A DNA stretch of 64,000 nt, taken from positions 30,796,080 through 30,860,079 of the forward strand of contig NW_024609884.1 in the NCBI RefSeq assembly GCF_016920785.2, written 5' to 3'. Of this stretch, positions 1 to 9,639 are shown in pieces. Position numbers and translations under genes: made by a program. The notes under the pieces were generated by a model, which saw nothing but the letters and a program-made list of their open reading frames with translations, did no database searches and had not been told where the DNA came from. Source of the DNA: Ixodes scapularis (taxonomy: Eukaryota > Arthropoda > Arachnida > Ixodida > Ixodidae). Position 1 is the first letter of the stretch. Every line of letters starts with the position of its first letter.

Positions 1-885
1 TCATATCGGATATTGAGAAGCGTCGCCTCAAATCTGATGATAAAAAAAAAAAAAAAATCATACAATTGGTTCTTGGATCTTTTCTCGGCTAACAACAGTC
101 ATGGCTTATCTTGACAGCGGACTACAAATCTCTGGTTGTGAATGTGCATGCTACGACGAATACTTAAAAATAATTATTTAGCGGATTGGAAGTATCTAGC
201 TTACTAATTATCCCGTTCCATTTATGTCCTGAGTGAGCTCCGTTGCGGCCGATAACGTCATCTCGGAAGAGAGATTTTCTGTTTTAATTGTGCTAAAGAG
301 TAAATATTTCGACAAGAAAATAACACGATACGACTGCAATTAAGCATACGTTTTCGATCAAAGAATTCGAGCGTTAAATACTAAAAAAAGAAAAGAAGTT
401 CCCAAACGTAGAACTTAAAATTGAAAAAAATCAAAACACGAAGGACGAGGACGAGAAAAAAAAACACTCTTTCATATTGTTGTCTTCAATTTTAAGTATC
501 TACATTTCAATACCGCTTGCCCTAATCAGTAAACGTAGTACGTTTCTTTTTCTCATCAAACTCTGGAACTACATAAAGTGTTTGTCCACCGGCAGACGTC
601 TATAAACAATGTACTCAGAAAATAAAGGGGTAGAAAATTATTAGAAGATATTTAGCTCAAGAAAACACTTCGGTTTCAGGCAAGCTAAACGACGGTGGAT
701 CCCAGTCGAGAGCCGTAGCCACTAAAGATGCAGGCACAGTCACGCTTGTCACCTTTGACCTTTCGACAACATCGGCACCGGTACGGGAACTCACCGCGAA
801 AGTGATTCGACCAAGCAATTGAGCTCCCAGCCGGCCCGAAGAAAACCCTTTGTGAATTGCGCGTCCCTCTTTCGCGAACCACGAG
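1..885. other. AT-rich stretch without a recognisable gene
   Basis: No open frame with protein-like composition and no RNA gene was recognised. It holds short A runs, such as 46-57, and is otherwise unremarkable. Open frames beginning near 657 on the minus strand run straight through the neighbouring homopolymer tract and look like artefacts of low-complexity sequence. Confidence 0.6.
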
Positions 886-891
886 CCCCCC

Positions 892-922
<31 letters not shown>

Positions 923-932
923 AAAAAAAAAA
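886..932. repeat. Homopolymer junction, C27 followed by A20
   Basis: An uninterrupted run of 27 C (886-912) passes directly into 20 A (913-932), followed by A-rich sequence with single G interruptions to about 953. A shorter C13-A11 junction of the same polarity lies at 10134-10157. Such tracts are mutation-prone and hard to sequence, so the exact lengths may be unreliable. Confidence 0.9.
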
Positions 933-959
933 GAAAGAAAGAAAAAAAAAAAAGCGCTG

Positions 960-1700
960 TCGCAATGCTTAATCGTCCCAAGAGGTCTATAGCGCCGGCG
1001 GAAACACTTACTCCATATCATCGGGTTGCACGCAGTCGCGCACTCCAGCCGACCACATTAAAGGACCGGGGGAACGCGCACGGCACACGCATTCCACGAA
1101 GCGAGACTCGTCCGCGGAAACAGACAGCCACGCCGGAGTCTCGGGGACTATCGCGGCGGCATTTTAGCGAGCGGGTGGGTGGCTTGGTGGCGGCGGCGGC
1201 GGCGAGAGGAAGAGCGAGAGCAGGCCTCCCCCCCTCCCGCGCAACGCTGTGCAGCCCGGTACACGAGAAAACCGCGCGGGCGGAGCATCCCGACTGCGTG
1301 CGTGCACGGAGCAGCAAGCCAAGGCGTCGGCTCCGGCAGCAAAAAGCGAGGTGTGCCACGATAACGAGTCCGCGGAGGAAGTCGTCGCCGGGGCGCCCCG
1401 GTCGTTTGCCCTCGTGCACCGAGCGAGGGCCGCCCACCGGCTGTATACGTTGTCTGCCGGATGTGTGCAGTACCCCTTACTACGTCGAGCGTCGCTTCGC
1501 CGCTCTCATGTCGTCCACCGTCCTCAGCCGTCGCAAAACTGTAGTGCATCGGAAATGGCTCGCGTTTGCGCAATCAGGAATTTGGCGACGGTATATTAGC
1601 CGTACGCTCCAGTGGGGAATATGGGCGACAGAGTTCAGCGTCCTTCTTAAGTACCCTTGCAGCGACTGTAGCATGGGCGGTCAGCACCAGGTGGTGTTGA
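960..1700. other. GC-rich, CpG-rich stretch
   Basis: Composition changes sharply from AT-rich to GC- and CpG-rich, with a GGC run near 1189-1203. Long open frames exist on both strands in several frames, as expected when stop codons are rare in GC-rich DNA, and none has a recognisable domain. A CpG-island-type promoter is possible, but no TATA box, initiator or splice donor stood out. No product is assigned. Confidence 0.45.
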
Positions 1701-1710
1701 GACGGTCAAC

Positions 1711-1856
1711 AGGGCTCTAATCTGGACACGTGGAGAAACAGTCGGCGAGGAATTCGGCGGCCGCGATTGGCCGGCGCCACGCTTATTCTTGGCGACGGCC
1801 AATCACGGCGGTTGAATTCCTCACCGGCTTCTTCGCCAAGTGTCCAGATCAGTGCC
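1711..1856. mobile_element. Foldback element with about 62-bp inverted arms
   Basis: The left arm (1711-1775) and the right arm (about 1795-1856) are inverted copies at roughly 80 percent identity around a spacer of about 20 bp. The left end reads AGGGCTCTAATCTGG; the reverse complement of the right end reads TGGGCACTGATCTGG. Each arm holds a GAGGAATTC core and an inverted CCAAT box (GATTGGCC). No transposase is present, so this would be a non-autonomous MITE or foldback. A target-site duplication was not clear. Confidence 0.7.
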
Positions 1857-2336
1857 CAGGGACGATGAGAGAGTTTGGGCAAAAGAAAGGGACTGCGTGA
1901 GATACGGTAAGGGTACTTTAATTGTGCACTTTATTTATTTTTGGTCTTACGTAACCTAGCTCACCAACCTACTCTCGAACCAGAAAAAAAAAAAAAGAGT
2001 CGGTCAAGTTTTGTTTTATTTTTGTCTCGTGGGGAATGTGGTATATAGTGCTAATGTAGCAGCGGGCTGCTCCAACACCATTCATACTAGGAAGGCCTGT
2101 GCGCACGAATTATGACGACATAGCTACACGACCGAAGACGGGCACAGATTAGACTACGAGTCCTGTATCCGCGTTCGGCTGACCGGGCTGACACTCGTGT
2201 TGAACAAGTACGCTACTGCAATCGTTAGTGCTCATGCGTAAAATCGGGCTCACTTATATGCATTTTAAGCTTATAAAAATAAAGCATCAGACACGTGATG
2301 GTTGTGTGGGACGAAAACAGAATGAACGTTTCCACA
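1857..2336. other. No gene seen
   Basis: Mixed-composition sequence with an A13 run at about 1984-1996. No coding potential, RNA gene or repeat structure was recognised. Confidence 0.5.
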
Positions 2337-2339
2337 TAA

Positions 2340-2502
2340 TGGCTGGGTTCACATTAATGCGATCATAGCGCATCAAACTGAGCGGGGACTAATCACACGC
2401 ACCCTGTTTTCCTACTTCTTCCTCTTCTCCCCATGCACTATTCCAATCAAAATAGTCAAATCTCTGTTCGATGCGCTACGGTCGCATCCGTGTAAACGCA
2501 GC
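2340..2502. mobile_element. Tourist-like MITE flanked by TAA
   Basis: The left end, GGCTGGGTTCACA then ATGCGATCATAGCGCATC, reappears inverted at the right end as GCTGCGTTTACAC then ATGCGACCGTAGCGCATC. The arms are about 45 bp. TAA stands immediately outside both ends (2337-2339 and 2503-2505). A 3-bp TAA/TTA target duplication with short inverted repeats is typical of PIF/Harbinger-derived (Tourist) MITEs. The inner part of each arm is itself near-palindromic (GCGATCATAGCGC). No coding capacity. Confidence 0.75.
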
Positions 2503-2505
2503 TAA

Positions 2506-3169
2506 TGACTGTAAAAAAAAAACATAATAATAATAATATTAGTCGGGGCTAATCTAGATGTTGTGGCAGAAACGCTCATCTATAGCCACTTAAGGATATG
2601 AAGTACGCCTTCCACACCTCTGACAACACGGACAAAAATGGCGAAAGTCACGGAAAAGAGGCCTATGAACACTCGACGTTTGAATGAAATTAGTGTCAAA
2701 CACCGTGAAGTCAAAGAAGCTAGAAACAACACTCAGAACTCAGAAATACGCAGATCTTCAGCACCAACCTATCAAAAAGAAAACTTGACGAAAGTTCGGG
2801 CTGCGGCCTTCGCAGCCTCCCCCCTGCCTGCGGATGCCAGCTGTTCATTCGTGAACCAGTTTTTCGCTCACTCCATGTGTCTTTTTCTTGTCATTTGCTT
2901 CCATAATGTTTTTCATGCGAGTTTCGTCCCCCTCTTACGTGATACTCGGTACCTTTCTTTACTGCCTTCAAGCAATCCTGGGGAAAGGAAGGGTACCAAC
3001 TGTCCGAGTGGCAGCGTCAAGTCCCTCGCTCACCTTGGGCACAACCACCCGGAGCGTCTTCCTTCACATGGTCGCGATCCGCAGCATCAATTCTTACCGA
3101 CGAAGAAAGACCGCGGCTCTCCCTTCGGGTAAAGCATCACCACAAGTTCAGGAAGGGATTAGAGGTCGT
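2506..3169. other. No gene supported
   Basis: A 164-codon frame begins near 2638, but it has no recognisable domain, and its composition shifts from lysine-rich to a low-complexity serine/proline tail without homology that I can see. An A9 run and an ATA/AAT microsatellite lie at 2512-2540. I treat the frame as chance. Confidence 0.4.
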
Positions 3170-4015
3170 TAGTCGGACCCAATAATCGCCGCCCTAATGC
3201 CCCGAAATATCTGTCTAATGGGAGTTGAAAACCAGACATAACGGGACCAGGTTTTCCTCAATCGATGCACCGCCCGGAGGTCCGGTGCCAGCTGAGAGAT
3301 GCGAACAGATGCCCATCGTTTCCGCCCGGAATAAAGAAGCACCTCACGTGCACCTCGGAGGCCGCACCGTGAATGCGGGAACAGCCCTCGCGTGGCCAGC
3401 CAAATGTCGCTCAAGCGAGAGTGCTCGCCAGACTCTCCGTCGCTTCTTTCTTTGTCTTGCGTCCGCAGCGGGAGTCGCGTCGCTCTGTTTGTGTTCGTTT
3501 AATTGCAGCAGTCCCTAATGAGTGCTACTGCAGAACGGCGACGAGGTCCTTAAGCAGGCAGTAGGTGCTTTGTTCGTCGAGCACGGTGGCCCCGCAACGA
3601 CTGCTCGTCAGGCGTGCCACGCGCATCGAAACGGCTACGTCGTCCCGTAATGGGAGGCACAGGCCGAGCTCGATCCGGCCTGATCGACTTTTTAGACACC
3701 GCCGCCGTGTACCTTAGCAAATGGACGCAGCCGTTAATCTGACAGCTCGCGGGCTAACGGACCGGCTGATCCATGTCGGAAACTGTCTTCCCTAATGAAT
3801 CAGCCGACGAGCTTTTCGCACAGCCTATTCGAGTCGCAGGAAGTTGGAATCTGGGCTCAATTTGTTAGTGTGCGCGTTACCGCCACATTGTTTTTGATCC
3901 CGGGCCAGACCCTCGTCCCTAAAATGCTTCACTGCCGTAATAGGCAGTCTTAATCTCCCGCCTAATTGGAAGCGATGTCCTTACCGCGCCTTTCCCGCAC
4001 AGCGCTTATTAATCT
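3170..4015. promoter_or_regulatory. TAAT-rich GC-rich segment (possible homeodomain-type regulatory sequence)
   Basis: Twelve TAAT tetramers occur on the plus strand in about 850 bp, at roughly 3182, 3194, 3214, 3498, 3516, 3646, 3734, 3792, 3937, 3950, 3963 and 4009. Most are embedded in GC-rich contexts such as CCTAATG or TTAATC. TAAT is the core of most homeodomain binding sites. Chance expectation on one strand is three to four. The enhancer reading is inference; no gene is adjacent. Confidence 0.25.
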
Positions 4016-5168
4016 CATCTACTGCCGTCTTCATTTGCTTAGCCTATACTAGACGAAACGTCCAGCTCAAAGTAATAAGAGTCTATGACCACAGGCCGAC
4101 TCAGACCGTGCGGCGTCCCGTGCGCATAAGTATACACCCAGTGTAATTCTGAATGGCTTGCCGTACAGTTCATAGAATCGACGCGCACAACTCCGAACTC
4201 ACAGGAACTATAAAACAATTCAATATCATTGAGACTAAGCAAAATATAGTGAAGACGCGTTGCATAAACCAGATTTAATTTTTATTGGGCGTCGCGCATT
4301 GCGGCGCATATACGCGAGTCTTGGAACACGCAAACAAACAAAATAAAAACACGACGGTATACAGACCTAAGAAAAATCTCCTGATACCTTTGACATCATT
4401 TTGCGCATCAAAAATCCGCTAACGAGTTTGGGAGACCATCATTTTTCCTGCACATAAAAGGGCACGGGGACACATAAAAATGAAAAAAAAAAAAAGGAGG
4501 GAGGGATCTCTGAGCCCAAGCTCCTTTGACGCGATGGTGCCACGTTCCCAAAATCTTCGCGGTACGTCATCGATATTCAACGCCCAGTGGCCACGTCGTT
4601 CAGAAGGGATCAGCGGAGACCCTGGCGTGCTTTGAATTTTAACAGCTAGTGAGGAGGCGGCCGGTGAAAGAGAGGCGTGCAGATAACTTTTTCTTTTTTT
4701 TTTTCGCCCGGTGTAACAACACAGTGCCTTTGGTATTTTCTGTATAGGTTAGGCAACTGTCCTTGAGTGCCGCGTCGGAGAAGAAAAAGACTGCGACCAC
4801 GCGTCAGCAGGTTGGCCGGGAGCACGTCGTATAACGTCAGTTTCAGGAATGATGCATTATTCGGTCGTCAATACGCCGCCATTCTCAAGGACGGGCACCA
4901 GATTCTTTTTATGTAGCTCATCTCGGACGCTCCATTTTTACTCTGCAGCAATTGACACATCACGTCGCCTGGCGGCCTAGCTGTTGCATTCATCTGTGTC
5001 TTCTTCCAGCTGCAATATCAGCACAAACGAAAACTTTATTACTATACTTCGTCTCACTTTAGTGTGGACTATTGTTAGCAGCGAATTCTAAAAGCCCGAG
5101 CTATTTCTTATTTCTAGGCGGTGTTGGTTAAGGTCAGACGAAGCATAATACTGCTGATCACACACCCA
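4016..5168. other. No gene seen
   Basis: Mixed-composition DNA with short A and T runs (4482-4494, 4690-4703). No coding or RNA feature was recognised. Confidence 0.5.
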
Positions 5169-5170
5169 TA

Positions 5171-5190
5171 CTCTCTCTCTCTCTCTCTCT
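5171..5190. repeat. (CT)10 microsatellite
   Basis: Uninterrupted CT dinucleotide repeat. Confidence 0.9.
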
Positions 5191-5650
5191 TTCGCTCACA
5201 GACCTATTGCTAAGTTACCCAAGCATCAAGGAGAAAGCAGGGATTGGTGTTCCACGCGTTACACGTGCTGGCGTCTGCAGCACTAAATGTTCTAAAGCAA
5301 AATCCTAAAACAAATGGCATCTTGCAAGCGCGTTCAATAACGCTTTATTTGGTTATTTACTTCGAATCTTTTATGCGGGGAAGGCGTGCGGCGCGTGGAA
5401 CACCATTCCCTGCATTCTCCTTGATGCTTGGGTAATTTAGCAATAGGTCTATAAAGACCTTTTTTGCATAACCTCATACCAGCGCGCAACTGACGTACCC
5501 TCGATCCGGTGCATTTTCGGATTGTCCGCTGACACAGGGCATGCAGACGCCGAGGGTATGGGCGAAAACGCTTAGGGACGGACGTCGTAGTTAGTTCCGA
5601 GCGTTTCTTTTTATCGTGTTACAGTACTCAAAACTCTACGGTGGTCTGAC

Positions 5651-5800
5651 TTTAACTGTGTCGTTGTCGGGTGCACAGATAATTTTAATAAGCGTAAGAA
5701 CAATCGCGGAAAAGTGTGCGATGAGCACAAGAAACTGCAGCGCGAGTGTGGCTGCAATGTCATTGAGCTTCACATATTCCCCAAGGACACTTATTTATGA
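5651..5800 (+). pseudogene. THAP-type zinc-finger relic
   Basis: A 49-codon open segment, read from TTT at 5651 to TGA at 5798-5800, contains CVVVGC near its start, then a basic NKRKNN stretch, CDEH in the middle, CGC later and LHIFPKD near the end. THAP domains are C2CH zinc fingers whose first half carries the C-x(2-4)-C pair and a conserved F-P dipeptide. The spacing here, with extra cysteines before the FP, resembles a THAP variant I associate with transposon-derived genes in arthropods. The second half (Trp, the C-x2-H pair, the AVPT box) is absent and a stop follows at once, so this is at best a broken exon. A host gene exon cannot be excluded. THAP domains occur in P-element transposases and their domesticated relatives. 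No start codon or flanking splice site was chosen. Confidence 0.5.
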
Positions 5801-6915
5801 AGTCAGTCGATTGTGAGCGTGAACCGAGAGGGCCTCATCGTCACGTTTAACGGCTACTTAGTCTACGCCGCTTCGGCTCCTAACAAAAATGTTAACCTAC
5901 CGGACCTATACCCGTAAACGGCGCTTCGCGGCGACAGTCGCATGGAGCTTATTAAAGAAAAAAAAAATAATTGAGCTGTCGATGAAACGTCGTTCGGTGA
6001 ACTGATTGCCACCGCTTCGAAAAACATTCCTGGCTACGCATGCACTGCCAGGAGCTTGGCGCTACTTTCCCACGATCCAGTTACTTTAACTGCCGCTAGC
6101 CTCCTGGGGCCTAAAGTTATGGCGACATCCCGCACGCGTCGAACGCTTAGTGATATCGGTCTATTTTCAATTCATCTCGGGTACAGGCCGGATGCGCTGA
6201 GTAGAAGTTTGTCGACCCTTCCTGCAAACCTGGGGCCCGGGGGTCATTAAATCTATTCTTACCCGTCGGTCTGGATTTGGGTGTACGATTTCAGCTACAC
6301 ATTAGCAAGCATGATACACGCTAAGAGTCAGGTTAACACGCGTTAATGCAGGGTCGAAACTGTAACCTTAGGGTGGTTCAATCTAAGTCGCCTTTACTCG
6401 TGCAAAGCTACCTCTCGCCCCACAGCAAAGCGTACGTCACAGTCACGCGTTCTGTTCATAAACGCGACGTAAAGCGCATTCACAGTGAGCAAAAAACGCG
6501 CGTTTGCGGTCCACGTCGACTCCGGCGTCGAAAAAGACGAAGCAGTCACACGGGGCGCACAGGGCCACCCGACGTCGGCGTTTTCTCGGGGAACCACGCG
6601 TTTGTCGAGAGAACACAGCATTTTTTTTACTCGTCTGTTTCGTCCGATAGTTGTTGACTTCCCTTCGCGACTGCATATGAGCCCGGAGATCTTCACTGAA
6701 TGGACAACGGCGATGATTATATATACGTTTTCGCTCCAGTTGTATGCAGCATATGTGAGAGGCACAGACTCGAGCGCGCAGCTTCAGAAGGTGCTCTTCT
6801 GGCGCGGTTTTGTGCAAACAAAGCTTAGCACGGTGCTACGTCCGCGCGTCCGTACATTTGATAGCACTGCACTCAGCTTGTGCGATAGTGCTTTCGAAGG
6901 AGCACTGTTGTATTT
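5801..6915. other. No gene supported
   Basis: From about 6340 the sequence is CpG-rich, and several 100-160 codon frames overlap on both strands without recognisable motifs. Chance frames are the simplest reading. Confidence 0.45.
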
Positions 6916-6956
6916 CGCGAAAGCCGGCACTGCGAAGTTCAGTGCCGGCTTTCGCG
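6916..6956. repeat. Perfect 17-bp snapback hairpin
   Basis: CGCGAAAGCCGGCACTG (6916-6932) and its exact reverse complement (6940-6956) are separated by 7 nt. It is not followed by a T tract and is not a bacterial-type terminator. Confidence 0.9.
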
Positions 6957-7327
6957 CAAACGATAAAAAGTAGTTTCACGGCATCGTACACGCATATAAA
7001 ACACTGCTCAAAGCCACATGTTACAATTGGCTTGCTTTTCTGCACGCTGAAATGCTCCCAGCCACGTTTGGCGAATGCACGCATCCCTCGAACCCGCTGC
7101 CTTTTCGCCTTCCTTGTGGATCGAAAATAAAAACAGCGAAAACATGTCCTCACCGGAAAAAGGCGACACGTCACGTCCGGTCGCTCGCTGATTGGCTAAT
7201 AAAGCGCGCGCGTCGTGAGAACAATTGGGTCCAGAGACAATCGTCTCCCTGCGTCGTCCTCCTGAGCGAGCGATTTTTTTCAATACAAAAATAAGCAAAA
7301 CACTCATCCCACGACACGCATTTTTCT
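6957..7327. other. No gene seen
   Basis: A CpG-containing stretch with an inverted CCAAT box (GATTGGCT) at about 7190, next to a GCGCGCGCG run. A promoter is possible, but no start signals could be placed. Confidence 0.35.
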
Positions 7328-7330
7328 TAA

Positions 7331-7516
7331 TGCTACGTTCACACTACGGACACAACACGCCAACCTTTAATAACACACGCAAAACTAAGCGAGACAAACG
7401 GAACGAGTTCGTTCAGACCACAGTTCCTTGTAGACAGACCGAAATCGTTCCACTTCTTGCGCTTCTGCGTGTGTTATGAAAGATGGTCACGTTGCGTCTG
7501 TTGTGTGAATATAGCA
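7331..7516. mobile_element. Tourist-like MITE flanked by TAA
   Basis: The left end TGCTACGTTCACACTACGGA and the inverted right end TGCTATATTCACACAACAGA match at most positions, and TAA flanks both sides (7328-7330, 7517-7519). It shares the TTCACAC terminal word with the elements at 2340, 46878, 56335 and 60974. The interior is non-coding and contains an inverted GAACGAGTTCGTTC core. Confidence 0.65.
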
Positions 7517-7802
7517 TAATTCACCTATAACTTAGAAGACGAGGTAAACCACCCAATGTATATGTTTTCGCTGAGAATGCTGTACACAAATCCAGTGGAA
7601 AGTCTTATTACAGTTGTTTATACGTTTTTTTCCAATGTGTCAAAGAAACATAACGAATAATTTCCAAGAAAATGTACTCGCAGAAAAAGAGAAAAAAAAA
7701 AACGCTTTACTGCGTTTCAGAGGGCATCCCAATGTTTAGATTTCGAGTGTTGTCAGGTAGGGCGTCACGTATTGTCCAAAGTATATTCTGTACAGTCCTA
7801 AA

Positions 7803-7804
7803 CA

Positions 7805-7836
<32 letters not shown>

Positions 7837-7841
7837 AAGAA
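7803..7841. repeat. A-rich tract
   Basis: Two long A runs interrupted by single G residues. No retroelement body is recognisable directly upstream, so this need not be a retroposon tail. Confidence 0.8.
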
Positions 7842-8069
7842 AACGCGAACGACGGTCCGACAGGTTCTCGCCCTCGTCGCGCGTCACTCCACGGTCGTCA
7901 GCGGAAGCTCTCGCGCAGCCTGTGGTGCGCTTCATGAATAGTGACTATGCAAAGTGGCAGGCCCGTTCGGCAAATGAAATTCGCGCCGATTTACTTCAGT
8001 CTTCCACCCCACTCGGCGCTAATCGCGAAGTTGGCAAAGAGGGACACGGGTTTCGAGTTCCCGATAATG

Positions 8070-8092
8070 AAACAAACAAACAAACAAACAAA

Positions 8093-8130
<38 letters not shown>

Positions 8131-8136
8131 AAAAAA
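8070..8136. repeat. Compound (AAAC)n-(AC)n-(A)n microsatellite
   Basis: About seven AAAC units pass into about 15 AC units, then an A run. Confidence 0.9.
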
Positions 8137-8755
8137 GGTCAGCTTTAAATTGATATTACAGAGACCTGACAATTCACGTAGTAGAGTGCGGCGACTGATA
8201 AAATATTATTTTCGTAGGGCATACAAAATGCCTGCGCCGCACTGTCAGCACAAAGAAGGCGCTGCGATTAGCGCCGCGTGTGGTGGTAAACTGAACCAAA
8301 TCAGCGCGAATTATATTCACTGAAAGGGCCGGTAACTTGGTACCATCGCTACTGTTGAAGTTAGACCCTTTTGCTGCTAACAAACATGAACCGCTGCTTG
8401 CGTCCCAAGTGACTTCCGGTCGCTCTATCGTTGCAAGCCCGTCGAGTTTGCTTATGTCACCAGTGCTAGCAAGTATAAAGGCTACACGGAAAACAAAGTT
8501 GGAGATTTAGCGAGGGCCTTCGCCTGTAAAATTTAACGTCTCGGAGGGGACAAATTTGGTTTACAAGAATATTAGAAAAATTTGAACATATCTCGCGTTT
8601 CTTGGTTCTTTTAGCGTTCACCTGGAGAATTGGTGGTTAAATGTTTCATCGGAGTTTCAAGCAGCGATGTTAAGGTCGACTTAGTCCATTCTTTTTATGA
8701 ACCGGACGTTCGCTGAGACATCAAAGACTGGAGCACTGCCTAATGGCGTTTGCAC
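8137..8755. other. No gene seen
   Basis: AT-moderate sequence. No coding, RNA or repeat structure recognised. Confidence 0.5.
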
Positions 8756-8801
8756 AAAAAAAAAAAAAAAGGGGGGGGGGGGAGGGGGGGGGGGGGGGGG
8801 G
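8756..8801. repeat. A15-G tract
   Basis: Fifteen A (8756-8770) are followed by about 31 G with one A interruption. The G run could form a G-quadruplex, and its length may be unreliable. Confidence 0.9.
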
Positions 8802-8948
8802 TATCTATACAGGCTGCGCTAGAGCTTCCACTGACGGCTGGTTCAGTGGCACAAAGGGGGCGAGAGGCTGTCGCTCCGTCGTCCCCGTTTTTTTTTTTTT
8901 TTTTTTTCGTTTGGGACTTCACAAATCGTATTTTGTAGCAGCTGTCGA

Positions 8949-9038
8949 CACACCATCTATACACCTTTTACCACAAGGGCGCAGCCACCTTGAATGTCGT
9001 CACTTCCAGTATGGGCGAAAACATTTTTTTCCCCCGTC
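8949..9038 (+). repeat. Dispersed repeat, copy A
   Basis: Positions 8989-9025 are identical over 37 bp to 16766-16802. Weaker similarity extends about 40 bp upstream (CACAAGGGCG and the preceding TCTA-ACA-CTTT pattern). The shared part contains a CCATCTTG/CCACCTTG word and CACTTCC, which resemble YY1 and ETS sites. Interspersed repeat of unknown class. Confidence 0.75.
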
Positions 9039-9405
9039 GCAAACCCATTCTCGTTTTGCATCAGCTCATTTTTCTTTTTCTTTTTTCTTTTTTTTTTTTT
9101 TTTGCTATTTGCAAGTTGAAACGTTTTATTATTTTTCTGTCGGCCATACCAAATATATCTACCAGGTGGCTAGGGAGAAGAGTAAGCGAAGAAAAAAAGT
9201 GTTCAGGAAATTGAAGGATACATGTAAATGCACAAACTTGGTCACTTGGTCGTTTTTATCCTATCACTAGGATCAATTATCGCGCGCCTCTGACTTCACG
9301 CCAAATGCAGTGGTGCTGCTTACGGCATGCAGCTCATGCAGCGAGCGTAGAGGCTTCACCGCACTCAACCCTGGGCAGTGGCAGTTCTCGCACGTGGTAT
9401 GGGTG

Positions 9406-9595
9406 CAGTGACGTCACTAGGGTCAGCGGCACCTGGGGCGGTAGCCCGCCGCGACACCCCCTCGCTCCTGTGGCCCGGCATGTCCCCCCCCCCCCTTCCC
9501 CCCTGCGCTCTGGTGGCCCGTCGCGACACCCCCCTGAGCGCTACACCCGGGGCGGTCCGCCCCCCCCCCCCCCCCTCCCACTTGTGACGCCACTG
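9406..9595. mobile_element. hAT-like MITE with C-rich core
   Basis: The ends are CAGTGACGTCACTAG and, inverted, CAGTGGCGTCACAAG. The flanking octamers TATGGGTG (9398-9405) and TATGAGGG (9596-9603) match at six of eight positions. A CAGTG terminus with an 8-bp duplication is characteristic of hAT elements. The 190-bp interior carries two C tracts and a repeated CGACACCCCC word (about 9450 and 9522) and has no coding capacity. Confidence 0.6.
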
Positions 9596-9616
9596 TATGA
9601 GGGGCACTATGCACGT

Positions 9617-9638
9617 GCGCTTGTTTGTAAACAAGCGC
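9617..9638. repeat. 22-bp palindrome
   Basis: GCGCTTGTTT and its reverse complement are separated by 2 nt. Confidence 0.85.
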
Positions 9639-9639
9639 C

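Noticed and set aside
857..1720. 287-codon plus-strand frame running through the C27-A20 tract
   Set aside because: It begins with a proline/lysine homopolymer and continues through GC-rich DNA as Arg/Ser/Pro-rich low-complexity sequence. No domain or splice evidence.
2638..3132. 164-codon frame
   Set aside because: No domain, changing composition, no promoter or splice context.
6346..7307. Overlapping 100-160 codon frames on both strands
   Set aside because: Mutually shadowing frames in CpG-rich DNA around a perfect hairpin. No recognisable protein.
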